A stretch of 64,000 bases of DNA from Earliella scabrosa (GCA_022605405.1 JABYQQ010000005.1:1302001-1366000); one strand, 5' to 3'. Shown: positions 1 to 13,645, numbered from the stretch's first letter. Numbers and translations are program-made. Notes: generated from the sequence alone by a model not told the origin.

Positions 1-3
1 GAG

Positions 4-766
4 ATGAGACCCAAGCCGAAGAAACGTTCACCGCAGCAAGCCGCAGAGGCGATCATCTCCGCGGCCGCTAGGCATATCGAGCTACCGGATGCGACCCTGG
101 ACGACCAAGCTCTGCAATTGCAGTTCTTGCGAGCGCTATTCATACCCTCGAAGACGGATTACGTTGCGTTGCCCCGTGCGATGTTCATGTCCGCGAAGAT
201 ATGGGTTGCAGCGGCGAAGGTCCTACGTCGTGCTGCACAGGATGGTACAGAGGAGGCTCAAGAAGTCTATCTGGATGCAATGGATGCGTTCTCTGGATCG
301 ATGTATCCCCTGAGAAGGGAGAGCCCAGAGGTCGCAAATTCGATGGTTGCCCATTGGTGCACATGTGGGTTGTTCAAGGTCTTGAACGACACGGTTGACT
401 TTATAATCAAGATTCGGGGCGCACCCAGTGCGTAGATCGTGGGGTTCCCTTCTTGCGGAAGTGCTACAACTGACTTGATGTCCCATAGTGACTCTCACAC
501 TCATCTTGCAGACCATCAACGATGCCCTACCGAACTTGAGTCCAAACACACGCTCGCTCCTACGGTCTCAGCTATCTACCACGGGGCGGCTAGGTTCAGT
601 GCTTATCTCCTCTGCAATCAATGCCGACCCGCAGGAGCAAATCCTCCAACAAGCGACCTTCATGGCACGTATGGACGTTACGGGCAAGCTTGATCCGAGT
701 AGTCCGGTCTGGCGGCAGGCCGCTTGGGAGATGCTTGAAGCCGCGACTGAAGGTGTTAGAGAATGA
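4..766 (+). CDS. Hypothetical basidiomycete protein, two exons
   Basis: An ATG at base 4 opens a lysine/arginine-rich helical protein (start MRPKPKKRSP) whose reading continues after one intron, acceptor near 511, into a second exon beginning TINDALPNL and ending in GVRE at 764-766. The exact donor is unclear: a GTGCGT at 428 is the best-looking site but leaves the phase unresolved, and GTTGAC near 391 would keep the frame. The style (FLRALFIPSKTDYVALPRA) resembles a family of Agaricomycete proteins that, as I remember it, often carries a C-terminal MYND zinc finger. No cysteine-rich MYND pattern is visible in or just after exon 2. The gene may start left of the window. Function unknown. Confidence 0.55.
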
Positions 767-1232
767 TGAAGAGACGCTGCAACGGTCACGGAAGAGCTAT
801 AGTGTATGTGTTGGCCTCTCCGCGTCTTGCACTCGCCTGCCTATTGGACATGGTCTTTGCGGTCATACTCCCAGCGACTAGGAATACCATCGATCTCGAG
901 TACAGCGCCAATTGCCGACCATCGTACCTACGGTGTCTTGAAGTTGGCTCCGGTATACCAATGTAGTACGTAACAGATTCCCGACTCGTTCAGCCCATGC
1001 TTTTGTATGACTAGCAGTGTATCATCTATGTACAACAGTACTAGTGTACACTCAGCGACATAGAGTCGACCCTCTTGTTCTGAATGTAGTGAATGTGCAT
1101 GTGACCGCGCGACGCCAGCGCCGCGAGTCACTTAACTCGCACGCGAGGGGGTGCACGATTCTTCCGCCAGACATCCAGTGTCCCTTTTCTGCGCTCCCAC
1201 TTGGCTCCCCCTCTGACCTCTGACCGCCTCCC
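767..1232. other. Intergenic, LYS12 upstream region
   Basis: No convincing coding sequence. The right part is the LYS12 promoter and holds a Gcn4-like site, listed separately. The open frames here are short and lack protein-like composition. Confidence 0.6.
1125..1130 (-). promoter_or_regulatory. Gcn4/Cpc1-like core site upstream of LYS12
   Basis: The minus strand reads TGACTC followed by G, six of the seven bases of the TGA(C/G)TCA consensus bound by Gcn4/Cpc1 bZIP regulators of amino-acid biosynthesis. It lies about 105 bases before the LYS12 start codon. General amino-acid control of a lysine gene makes biological sense, but a six-base match is weak on its own. Confidence 0.35.
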
Positions 1233-2823
<1,591 letters not shown>

Positions 2824-3525
2824 TCGTCAAAATGTACAGCGGGCGGTCCAAGAAAGCTGCCCTACCTTCGTATTATGTAGCGAAATACGCACGTTCTTGA
2901 CCTGGTACATTTACCAATCTAGACCTCCTATCTGGAAACACCTCAAAGGACGGCGACGGCAAACAGATGAATTTCACAAACTTCGTGCTGCGGATTCCCC
3001 TCGCGACGAATCAACAAGAGGTAACCGTAACAGGAGGTACCCGGTGAGAGCCTAGAGGTGTTCAAGATCCGGGAGGCACAACGTCGCGCCTGTGATGGGA
3101 AAGGAAAAAAACTCTTTCGCCAGGAGTACGTCCGTCCGTCCGAGACTCCATTTCATCCGGTATGAGCATATATACTACGTGTAGTGCTCATGGAATGATG
3201 TTATCAGGATTTGTAGGTTTGGCAGGAAAGTGCAGGCCAGTGAAGTGAGGATGATCCGCCGCCATACACAAACCACGGGCGCTCCGACGTGCGTCACAAC
3301 GCTTGGCGAAGGAGTCATAGCATCAGGCTGAGGGCTCTGCCATCAGCCAATGCGCGCAATACGGCTCGCGTTCATTCTCGATCGATCCGCCGGTGCCCCG
3401 TCGCCGCTAGGTGCTCCGGGTTGTCGCCGCTCCAAATTCGTTATATACCTTGAACCGCAGAGCACGAGGATTACGTCTGTCAAACGACCCCCTTTTCCCC
3501 ACTCATCACTGTCTTTTCTCAGTCC
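2824..3525. other. Intergenic, MFS transporter promoter
   Basis: No gene recognised. Near the right end there is CCAAAT at about 3432 and a TATA-like ttatatac at 3441-3448, roughly 80 bases before the transporter ATG. A second AT-rich catatatacta lies near 3165 beside the palindrome ctacgtgtag. Confidence 0.5.
3441..3448 (+). promoter_or_regulatory. TATA-like element of the MFS gene
   Basis: The sequence ttatatac lies about 80 bases upstream of the ATG at 3526, a normal place for a TATA element in a fungal promoter. Confidence 0.35.
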
Positions 3526-5385
3526 ATGAGTATGGATAGCACGGTGATTCAACCGCGCCTCAGCGAGCTTCCGGAACAATATGAGCTCTCAAGTCTACAG
3601 CCAGAGAGTGGCCAACAAACGCCCGCGAGCACGCCATACTCCGCGCAATCATCGCAGGCTGCACTACAAGCTGCACTCGACGACGGTCTAACTGTGCAGG
3701 AACTCGCGCCTCTGGATCGTGGCATCAAGGCGTGGACCTTCTGTTTCTCCTCCTTCGTGCTGGAGATGATGATTTGGGGTTTCTGTTTCAGGTGTGTCAC
3801 CGGTATTCCTTATGTGGCAGACTGGCACACCGTGACTCACGACTCAATCTCACAGTTACGGTATCTTCCAAGGTAACATAATATTGCCGCCTTTGCGGAC
3901 CTTCCTGACCTTGGGTTCTCTGCATATAGACTACTACACGACGCACCCACCTTTCAACAAGGCGTCGGGAATCTCAATCGCCGCCGTCGGAACGATCGCT
4001 ATCGCACTCCAGTACGGAGAGGTGAGGTTGCAGATGTCAAGTGATTGGAGGGGGGACTGAACGGCGCCCACCGCAGGCCCTGATTATATCTTGCCTCTTT
4101 GGCCGTTACCCTGACTACATGTCATGGGGCATGTGGGGTGGGCTTGTTCTATACTTCCTGTCGATATTCTGCTCCAGCTTTGCGACGCATGTAAGGCATT
4201 CCCTTTCTTTCAAGCCAGTCCCCTGTTGCTGATGTAGCCCGTTCGAATGAAGGTGTGGCAGCTCATCCTGCTCCAAGGAGTCTTGTTCGGCATTAGCGGT
4301 GGTCTGCTTTACGTCCCTGTCATCAAGCTGCTGCCCGAATGGTTCAGCGCACGGCGAGGTCTCGCAGGGGGCATTATCTTTGCGGGAGGCGGTGTCGGTG
4401 GTAAGACGTTTCTCGACAGATCGACGAAACCGTGGCTAATGTCGACTGGCCACCCAGGCTTTGTGTTCCCGTTCATGCTGACCGCACTACTGGAAAAGGT
4501 AGGCTTGCCATGGACTCTCCGTATTTGGGCGATTGCCACAACGATCTGCTGCGGCGCTGCCCTGTTAGGCCTGCGCCCTCGCCTGCCGGTACCAAAGTAC
4601 ACGATGGGCCAGAAGCGACCGCGTTTTATTCCTCCCGCGCTGGGCTTCACCAAAAATCCGTTGTTTTGGAGCGTCGTAAGTGCAGATCAAATGCAGCTGA
4701 ACTCGCAGAGTTGAACTGAGACAAACCCCTCCAGTCCGCCACCATTCTCCTGCAGGGCTTCTCGTACTTCCCCGTGTCACTGTACATTGCAAGCTTCACG
4801 CGCACTCTCTCCGATCCACTCACGGCTACCGTCGTCCTCTCGATATTCAACTCTTCCGCCGTCGCGGGTCAGATTATCCTCGGCCATATGAGCGACCGCT
4901 TCCCCTATCCCTGGGTAATGTTCTTCAGCGCCGTGGGGAGTGGAATCGTCGCCTTCTTGCTGTGGGGTCTCGCGAACGCCGCGACCCAGCTCTACTTCTT
5001 CGCTATCATCTTCGGTGCATTAGTGAGTAGCATCCGTGTGTCCATCGCTCATCCGTTAGCCTGAAGATGAACTGTTCAACAGAGCGGCGGCTTTTCCTCG
5101 ACCTGGCCGAACGCTGCATTCGAGTGCGCAGGGGGCAAACCCGAGTACACTGGCATCGCAATTGCCTCGACGGCCATATTCAAGGGCATCTCCGCCATCG
5201 TTGGCCCCATCCTATCTGGAGTTCTGCTCGAGGCCGGCAAGGGCTCCTCCATGGGCGGGATCTTCGGCCGTCAGGGATATGGAGCGGTCGAGATCTTCGT
5301 CGGCTCCTGCGCGTTCGCTGCAGGGGCGTGCAGCATGGTCATTGCATTCTCGAGACGGCGTATCGGGCTCAACTTTGCGGCATGA
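3526..5385 (+). CDS. MFS transporter, monocarboxylate-transporter-like
   Basis: A membrane carrier of the major facilitator superfamily. The first exon encodes a hydrophilic, Ser/Gln-rich cytosolic N-terminus of about 60 residues, then the first membrane helix (AWTFCFSSFVLEMMIWGF). Later exons give DYYTTHPPFNKASGIS, the glycine-rich ILLQGVLFGISGGLLYVP, and WFSARRGLAGGIIFAGGGVGG, which matches the cytosolic loop after helix 4 of the fungal MCT (monocarboxylate porter homologue) group. The second half has further helices, including VLSIFNSSAVAGQIILGHMSDRFP, a typical helix 8 plus loop. The protein ends RRRIGLNFAA at 5383-5385. About six short introns are present. The substrate cannot be told; fungal members move monocarboxylates, riboflavin or unknown solutes. 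There is no neighbouring biosynthetic cluster to suggest one. Confidence 0.88.
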
Positions 5386-5691
5386 ACCATGGTTGGCAAG
5401 ACGTGTTCGAGTAAAATAATGGTGTCCCCCGTCACGCGATCGACGACACCTAAATATCGGACATCTAGACACTACACCATAGTACGCACTAGATTACGGT
5501 AGATCGCTTGTAATACTAGACACGACACGAACGACGATACGAAGTTGACGAGCATCCTGCACTGGATACGTATCGGATGGGACGTAGAGCTAGGTGGAGT
5601 TTCTAGTCTAACGTCGATACTCTGTCTTGAATCTCTTAATAGGCCCTATGGTGAATGTCAGTCAAGGATGCAATCATGCGTGTAGAGCATC
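5386..5691. other. Convergent 3' intergenic region
   Basis: Space between the ends of the transporter gene (plus) and the unknown gene (minus). Rich in short CGA/TAG-like words; nothing coding seen. Confidence 0.5.
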
Positions 5692-7669
5692 CTATGCACC
5701 ATTCTGGTACTCCTCCTTCACGCGTTTCGGAGGAGCGGGTGGTGCTTGGTTGCTGGCTACTTGGATAGGCGGTCGAGCACCATGCTCCGTCTTGACTCTA
5801 ACGTCTCGCGTACCTACAAATCTCTCTTCCTCGGGCCGTTTGTTGTCAACAGAATTACGCTGCCCATCTGCAGTCGTTCCGTTGCCTGTATGGCGGGGAT
5901 CCTTGTCAGTCATTGCAAAAGATGGTGATTTAGAGATCGAACCGGATCGGGGCGCGGGAAGTCTGCCATTTGTAGCCATGAAGGCCTCCGATGCTGAGCC
6001 TAATGTCTGTCTATCCTCGCCTTTCACCGCTCGGGCTGTAGAGGAACTGAGTACACCGTAAGAAAGGCAGTTTCGTATGATAACCCACCTTGCGAGCCTT
6101 CATCAGCTTGGTTGGCAGCTCCATGGCGTAGCGCGGTAGTCACACTGCGTGTTAGCTCCTCTACCTTGAGCTTCCTATCATCGCTATGCACAGCAAGTCC
6201 GCTCGTAGAGGGCTCAGCTGTATTCGCTGTCCTGGAACGAGATTGCAACTTTTCGACGGTCGATCTGAACGCGTCGGAAGGCGGATAAGATTGCTCTTCG
6301 TGTTTGACCCCTTCGGACTTCACGCGCATGTCCGACGCTGAATCTTCTCTCTTCGGCTTGGGTTCATAGTCATCTTCCGGCGTATTGAATGTAGAGGTTA
6401 CGGCTGCGCCGGGTGTTACAGAACCGGACTGGTGTATGTGCCGTACGAGCTGCCGGAAGGGTTCCGAGGGTGCGTATGGCTCCTCTCTCTTCGGCTTGAT
6501 GTCCTGAGTAAGAGGGTTCGAGTTGCTGACATCCGGGACACGTGGATCCGGGTCTGCACCTTGTGGCTGTTGGAGCCGTTCGATCTGAGACCTGAATGCA
6601 TTGGAGGGTTCATAGGGATGTTCCTCTTTGATGCGAGCCTTCACATCTGTCTTTGACTCCTGTCGGAGAGACTCAGAGGCATCTGCCTCTGTGGGGATCC
6701 GAGACACGTCAAGGCAAACAGGTCAACAAACAACGCCTGCACTAACCTTCATCATACGGATCTAATTTGCCGAGCCTGCTTGAACCAGAGGGCTGCAGTC
6801 GTTGTCCCGCCGCTTCGCGCCTTGCCGCCTCTGCCGCTGCTTCAGCGTTACTGGCCGTAGTCGCCGTCAACTGCGTGGGGTGTTGGTAGGGTGTGAACCG
6901 ACTCTGCGACGACCGCATTCGTCAGTAAGCCTTATCTCACGGTGAACGTTTCACAGCATACCGTGTCGGGGATCGGAGTGGGTTGACGTGTCGGAGGCAA
7001 TGGCAGAGCCAGATCGGCACAGTTTTTCCCTCTGGGGGTTGCATAACTGACGTGTGGGTACGGATACACGACGGGGAACTCGAGCTTTGCGGGCGGGTCA
7101 CCGCTTACAGTTGGGTAGGTCTCCTGCCAGTTGTCTGTACGTGTCAGTGGTATATGGTCCATATATTCCATGCGTCTCTACGGCCAATCAAGAATTACCT
7201 ACGTTTGGCTGGGTCGCCCTTGTTGCGGTAATTGTATGCAAAGACGTACGAGACGCGGTCGATGTCTTTCTTGTCTCCCCTTGCCAGGAATCTCCTCCAC
7301 GGGTGAGCGCCGACGATATTGACGATGTCTGCCTCCTGCGGGAGCTGTACTATGACCTCATTGCGCTGTGTATGTGCTTCAGTGATCAGACAGTACTAGC
7401 AACTCTTGAAGTGCGTCGAGAGAGCGACAAGCCAGATCTTTGGGCAGCATCACACGCCAGTTATGCCTTGTACATACCGTGTTAACATGGTATATGCATT
7501 CAACTTCAAGGGTCTTGCCCAGCATGAATCGCACCCATGCAGACAGATGGTTGAAGAACATGAGTTGGCGATCCTTGCCTGTCGCGTTGCCGGGCCATGG
7601 GTCTTCAATCACGATGTACTTGCACCCAGGGTCGTCGTCGTATGGAGGCCCACGCTTGAGCTTTTGCAT
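5692..7669 (-). CDS. Conserved hypothetical protein with internal repeats
   Basis: Spliced gene of unknown function. The first exon starts MQKLKRGPPYDDDPGCKYIV and continues IEDPWPG and MFFNHLSAWVRFMLGKTLEV. Following exons give IVNIVGAHPWRRFLARGDKK, then DRVSYVFAYNY, then a proline-rich part (LALPLPPTRQPTPIPDT). This N-terminal part looks like a folded domain found in Agaricomycete proteins of unknown function. The C-terminal half is acidic/basic low complexity with a motif repeated three times: PYEPSNAFRSQIERLQ, PYAPSEPFRQLVRHI and SYPPSDAFRSTVEKLQ, each preceded by K-rich-E-E residues, and a possible fourth degenerate copy (LGSASEAF). It ends EEYQNGA at 5692-5694. A start further upstream cannot be excluded. 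The repeats suggest short linear binding motifs in a disordered tail. Confidence 0.7.
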
Positions 7670-7915
7670 GGCATGGAGGGTGCAGACACTGGACAGACGA
7701 CGAACGTTATGTGTGCCCTGAGAACAACGACTGCCTCGTTCAGCACGCAGCACAGCTGCTCTCGGAGTTCGGAGCGGAATCCGATGGGCGCTTCTATACA
7801 TACCGTAGTACTACACAGAGGCAAGTTGGAGACTACATAGGTTCGCTACAGAGTGTTACGAATACATTTGGTGTTGTAAAGCTATGCAACGTTCGACTAT
7901 TGCTTTGTGATGAGT

Positions 7916-10900
7916 TTATGTCAACAACTCGAGGACGACACCTGCACACTGGCTGTCAGGAAGTTGTGCAAGGGGATCAACATGAAGTTAACGCACCCGC
8001 CCCAATGGTCTCGCCCGCTCGCCTGAGTAGGATCCTCCCCATCTCTTTGTTCACGGAGAATGCTTCTAGAGGTATTGGAAGAGCTCTCGATGCTGGACCG
8101 GAGTATGTTGAGCTTCGTAGGCTGATCTCCACTTCGGCAGACATGTTCTTCGTCAGCACCCTGTTGATTGTTCATGTTCACCATTAGACCCATACGCGCT
8201 AGGTACTGCGTACCTAGGTTTTCTCTTGACTACACTGCCGTTGGATCGGTCTAGAACAGAGACTAAGCGGGATATCGATGCAGGGACATCTCGGGAATGG
8301 TGGAAGAGCTCGATCTACATCGTCGTCAGCTTGGGAACGTGGTCTGGCGGAATTTGTACTCACCGACGTGCCGGCCGTGATGGGTATCTGGATGTCGAAC
8401 ACGATTATCTTCGCAGTGAATGATGATACCAGAGGCACGATTTGCCCAGGACGACAGAGTACACTGCCGATGTTGAGAGAGATGGGGTCAACCCCGGTGA
8501 GTGTGAGGTTCACGTTAGAGCCCGCACCGGCCCACGGGAGGCTCTCGCCGTCACTGTCGATTGCTATGAAGGGCGTGGATCAGCTGGCATCACAGAGCTA
8601 CGGGCAAATTGGCCTACCTTTCACAGTAGCGGATTCGTCGCCGGGGACAATCCTCAGACGTTCACCAGCAACAATGATTCCACCGCATACGCGTCCTGAA
8701 ACCGCTATGCCAGACGTGGAGCCTTTGAACACGTTTGAGATAGGGAACCGTAAGGGAGCATTGATGTCGCGTGTTGGAGGGTCTAGGACATCTGGTTGTA
8801 CACTTTAGATACGGCGAGGTACCGATACCGTAGGCTTCCGAGACTTACCCAGTAACTCAACCAACGTTGGACCTTGGTACCAGGTAAACAGAGCGCAACT
8901 CTTCGGCTCACGTTGCGCAAGGTTGACACCTTCCATTGCTGCAACAGGGACGAACCTGGTCTTGCTCGGATGGAAGCCAGACTGCGCCAGGAACGGCTTG
9001 AGCAGGTCGCAGATCTCCTCATACCTGGACTTGGACCACTCGACCTGCGACCCTATCAGCAACACTCTATCTGAGTCGTTCGGCGAAAAGGAGTCTCACT
9101 TGGTCCAACTTGTTGACGGCGACGATGACCTGGCTCACTCCGAGACTTCTGACGAGCAATAGATGCTCACGCGTCTGTCCACCCCGATCGAACCCAGCTT
9201 CGAACTCTCCAACAGCCGCGTCCACCACTAAAAGCGCAGAGTCGGCTTGAGATGCTCCTGATATCATGTTCGGGATGAAGTCCTTGTGGCCAGGCGCGTC
9301 GAGAATGGTGATGACTCGGTGAGGGGTAGTAAGAGTCTGTAGTGCGATGTCCATCGTGATTCCACTATAGAAGGATGTTAGTGCTAAACCGTCTGCAATG
9401 GTGCATTGACGACATACCGCTCGCGCTCCTCCTGCGTTCCGTCGAGCTCCCATGCCCAGCTGAAGCTGCTCTTACCCATCTTTGCACTTCCCCGCTCATT
9501 CGCAACCCGCTTCTTCTCATCCACCCTGCCCAGATCGTACAGTAGCCTACCCATCATGGTGGACTTGCCGGCGTCGACGTGACCTGAGTACACCACATGA
9601 TGAGGCAATCATAGTTACGGCACAACCGGAGCGTACATACCAACCACGACCATGCTGAGAGAGCGCTTCTCTCCTTTCTCTTTCGCTGCCAGCACGGCCT
9701 TTGCCTCTTCAATAAGCTTCTCGACGGCGGCAGGAGGCTTCGCAGGCTCGTCAGGAATGACTTCCGCAGGAGCTTCATCGTTGAGGTTTAGTCCAGCGAT
9801 GTCAAGCTGACTCTGATCCACAGCGACAACTTTCTTCGTCGTATTTGCAGCAGGGGTGCCTGGTGTTTTCCGTGATCCGGGAGGCGCCTTCTTCGTCGGA
9901 GTTGCCCCAAGAGTGGCACCTTTCTTGGCTTGCTGAGCCTGCGCCTTCGCGGCCTTCTCTCGTTCTTTGGCAGCTATATGTTCATTGCAGGCGTACAGTG
10001 TTAGTACATGAAGACGAGTGGTCCGCGCATATAAAGAGACAATAAGACAATCCCCATAGGAACCAAAAAAATCAAGTGGAAAAGGTGAAGGAAGGAGGTT
10101 TGTGGACAACGGGCGGGACCCCGTCAACGCGCAGCAGCAGAGAGAGCGGAGTGGGTGGAGGACGTTGATCTCTGGGCCAAAGATGTCCCTTTCCTTGCGT
10201 TGAACACGACATCGTCGGGACTCGGCACATCAAAGGCGAAGCCTCGCAGCAATGGCAATGGGCTAGGAGGAAGGGGCACCTCTCGTTCCTTGTGCCTGTG
10301 ACTCCGCGGTTTGGACGCATCGGACCCGCCCTGGCTGCGTCTACGCTCCTGTTCAGCTTTGTGGTGCTGACACAGATAGGTCCCATCGGAGCCGTTCTCC
10401 GAGACAGCGTCGGGCTCTTCGCTCACGAGCAGCGTGGCGAACGCGGACGGTGGTGCGCGCGAGCGGATCGCGCTAGGAGAGAACATAGGCACCTCAATAA
10501 CAGGAGCGTTTTCCTCCAGATCCGGCTCCGGCTCCGTAGCCTTCGCACGAGCAGACTTGCTCTTCATAGCAAGCTTAGACTGTTTCGGCTCCGCCTTGTG
10601 CGACGTCGCAGAGCCAACCTTGACGGCAGGAGGCGTAGGCGGGGCCATAGGGGGAGGACGCTTGAGTTGATTCTTCGTCAGCAGCCCGCTCAGCGACTGG
10701 TAGGAGGTGGTGATAGCAGTGGTCGCTGTCGGTCCATTGGCCGTTGGAGTCAGGTACTCGGTGTGCGTCCGCGGTAGGATCAAATTGTGATGCTGCGTGG
10801 ATGGCGTTCTAATTTTCCCCTGCTCCTGAGCCTTCGCCTGCGCTAGCTTCGCAAGTTTGGACATCTGTCTAAGTTGGGGCTGCGGTGATGAGGGAGCCGG

Positions 10901-12812
10901 TTGCGTACGAGGGGGACTCGAGGGAGGCGAACGAGATGAGGTGGGAGGGGAGCGTGGAGCCGAAGATGGTGCAGGTGAAGCATTGGGAAAGACAGTGGGA
11001 GGAATCGGGACTGGAGACGGTGACTTCTCGATGCGGCCCTCGGACGGCGTCCTAGTGCGAGTGCTTGGGGGAGACGTCGGCGGAGACTTGGGAGGGGGCG
11101 TCGGCGGCACTGTCGATGGCGCGATGGAAGGCTCAGCTTCAACACGGGCTTGACGGTCCATGGCCTCGAGAACCAGGGCAGTTTGTATGGCTTGCTCCAC
11201 GTTCCGATCCAGGGAGGATGGTGTAGTAGAGTCTGTTCTGATACTCGAGACGGGTCTAGGAGGAGGCAGGAGCGAAACGAAGGAGGCAGCCGCAGGTCGC
11301 AATGCAGGGTATGTCATGGCGGTGGCCACTTCTGTCTCAGTGACAGACGAACGTGAGCTTGCGCTGCTGGCGCTTGACTTTGCATGCGATTTCAGACTGG
11401 ACTTCGCACTGGACCTCGAGCTTGCCAGCGCTGAGAGCTTCGACTTCTTCTCCGCTTGGCTGCTCTTCTCGCTCGCCTCGCTCCTGGTATCCTCCGCAGC
11501 TTTCATAGACTTCTTGGTCAAGAGCGAGGCTTGGGACTGTCCCTGAAGAAGCGGAAGACTCGACTTCGACTTATAGTCCGGGATGTCCGGCATGTTGTCT
11601 ATGGGCGGCAGTTCGATCACCGTCGGAGGACGTGAACTGTCTGTGGTGTCAGACGGCGAGGACCAATTAATTTGGGGAGGACCGGTCGGAGAGCCTAGCC
11701 CGTCGAGGGACAGACGTCGAAGCGCAGAAGATGACGGAGATGGAGGTATCTCGTTCGGATCTATAGGCAGCGGTTGTCTTTCTGTTCGAACGGTTGGCGT
11801 GTAGTTCTTGCACATATGCAAGTGAGCCACTCACCAATGACTTGGCCATAGTCGGTCGTGACGGAGGATATGATGGTAGTTCGCGAGCCTGGCTGAGCAT
11901 GGATGAAGGGAGGCGGGTGAGGATGAGGGACCGGCGCCCAGTCTCTGCTGTCCTCCGTGCGTTCCGTCATCTCCGTAATTGTATACAAACTTCCGGGCCT
12001 CGTTGATGCCCTGGTGGTCTCTTGCTCCGAAGACGAGACATACTCGCTTTGGGTCAAGCGAACAAAAGGGACATGGTGACGACCAGAAGCGGTGTCCGAT
12101 GGCGGGGACCAGTCGGCATAGTCTTCGGGCGGTGGCATAGGAGGCATGGGAAGCGGCTTTCCGTCAGCGTCGTATGGTGCCCAGACGTCTGGAATTGTCG
12201 GTCTGATCAGTGTACTGCCAGACGAGGGTCTCCAGGTAGGGACAGGACGTGCACCTTCTCGCTGCCGCGCAGTCTCCAGTAGCAAGGGCACCAGTCCGCA
12301 GACCCACGCAAAGGGTACAAACAAGGGAGAGGGGTGGGGGAAGGAAGGAAGAAAGGATTAAGTTTGACGAAGCTCACCTTTCCTCTCCTGGGCCACGCGC
12401 CGCCTCTCTTGCTCCCCTGTGAGAACAGGTCACAACCTCAAACGATTGGCAAGCAAAGTTGTAACAAACCAAGAAGGTAATCAGTAGCCTGCTCAATGTC
12501 CCAGTAGCATTGGTACAAGGCATCCTTGATGTCTGCATCGGATAAGTTCGAGTGCTGTTCGTCTCCCAACATCCTCCGGATATGCTCCAGTCCATTCATC
12601 ATATGTTCTGATGCATGTTCAAGATAGATTAAGATGCTAGTTGGAGACCCTGCGCACCATAATCCTGTTGGCTGAGATCTTCATAACCGCCGTCGGATAT
12701 AGCATCTTCTTCGAGCTCCTCTGCAGAAGGGCCTTCGTAATTACTCCTCAGCGCATAGCAGGCAAAACATACCGTTAATGTCAATATTGCGTACAAATCT
12801 ATGGCGAGACAT
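7916..12812 (-). CDS. HBS1: HBS1-type ribosome-rescue GTPase with SKI7-like insert
   Basis: Translational GTPase related to eRF3/EF-1alpha that, with Dom34/Pelota, splits stalled ribosomes (no-go and non-stop decay). Exon 1 reads [14 protein letters not shown], the standard HBS1 start; next comes the HBS1 N-terminal helical domain ([17 protein letters not shown]). A very long disordered Pro/Ser-rich middle follows (about 12,320-10,125), containing [40 protein letters not shown] and [18 protein letters not shown], segments I associate with fungal Hbs1/Ski7 proteins. The GTPase core shows G1 [10 protein letters not shown]3 DAPGHKDF and G4 NKLD, plus the switch segment GITMDIALQ. The beta-barrel ends [21 protein letters not shown] 55-base GT-AG intron then leads to a last exon coding GVVLELLT, which matches the family C-terminus better than reading straight through to the stop at 7977. 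Divergent from RIM1, 219 bases between starts. Confidence 0.88.
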
Positions 12813-13031
12813 GATGGTAGGGGTACAGAGGGTGAAGTACAGAGGTACGCAGGCGGTGGAGGAGCAGACGACGATCGAGATGAGGTCAACCGAGTGTGAC
12901 CGTCGTGACGTACGCGCCGTGACATTAAGTGACGTAACGCGGCGTGTGACTCAAATGCAGCTGCTGTCGTGTCGACAAGTTTCCTGGTTTCCTCTCACCT
13001 GCGTCCACTGTCCTTGCTTGCGTGTGTCACG
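12813..13031. promoter_or_regulatory. Divergent HBS1 / RIM1 promoter
   Basis: 219 bases separate the two start codons, so both transcripts must start here or overlap. Contains several CGT/TGACGTAA-like words, including gtgacgtaacg near 12928, a possible CREB/ATF-like half site. No clear TATA box. Confidence 0.45.
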
Positions 13032-13645
13032 ATGTTCTCACTCTCTGCTCGCGCTGCTCTTCGCGTGCCCTCGCGCGTATGTATCCTCATGTCATTTTCA
13101 CTGCGCACGCTCACGTCTGCCATGCCAGGCATTCTCTACAACCTCCGCGCGCTCCGCCGATATGGCGAAGATGCTCCTCATTGGCCGTTTGGGGAAGGAT
13201 CCTGAGGTGCGCTACACAAAGTCGAACAAGGAATACGTCTCGTGCGTCATTCATTCCTATCAGCGTGGCACGCTCCTAACACGAATGCGCTATGCCGGTA
13301 GGTATTCGATCGCGACGCAGAACAACACTATCGGTCTGCCTGAGGGTGCTCAACCGACGACGACGTGGCATAACGTCTTTTCCTTCAACCCGTCAGCAAA
13401 CAACTTCTTGCGCAATCTCAAGCGGGGCTCGCTCGTCTATGCCGAAGCCAACTTTGAACTGCGTCAGCCCGACCCGAGCGCGGACCCGGACTCCCCTGAG
13501 GGACAACGCCAGATTTTCCTGAGACACGGTGCGTCGTTCTTCGCCCGTGAATGGCTGGTCAAAGTCTCATGTCTCGACAGAGAATATTCGCGTTCTCCGC
13601 CAGCCACCAAAATCTTCAGAGGAGACCGATCCTGACGTCGAATGA
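13032..13645 (+). CDS. RIM1: Mitochondrial single-stranded DNA-binding protein
   Basis: OB-fold protein that coats single-stranded mitochondrial DNA during replication. Exon 1 begins MFSLSARAALRVPSR, an amphipathic arginine-containing transit peptide; an intron starting GTATGT near 13079 joins it to AFSTTSARSADMAKMLLIGRLG. Next are KDPEVRYTKSNKEYVS, then IATQNN, TTWHNVFSFNPSANNFLRNL and KRGSLVYAEANFELRQPD, the strand-helix-strand pattern of the bacterial-type SSB family. A last short exon gives ENIRVLRQPPKSSEETDPDV and stops at 13643-13645. Length (about 150 residues) is normal for mitochondrial SSB. It lacks the acidic DDDIPF tip of bacterial SSBs, as expected for mitochondrial members. Confidence 0.88.

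Noticed and set aside
12778..13635. 285-codon plus-strand open frame spanning the HBS1/RIM1 promoter and RIM1
   Set aside because: It runs through the RIM1 introns and only part is in the RIM1 frame; the transit-peptide start at 13032 explains the gene better.
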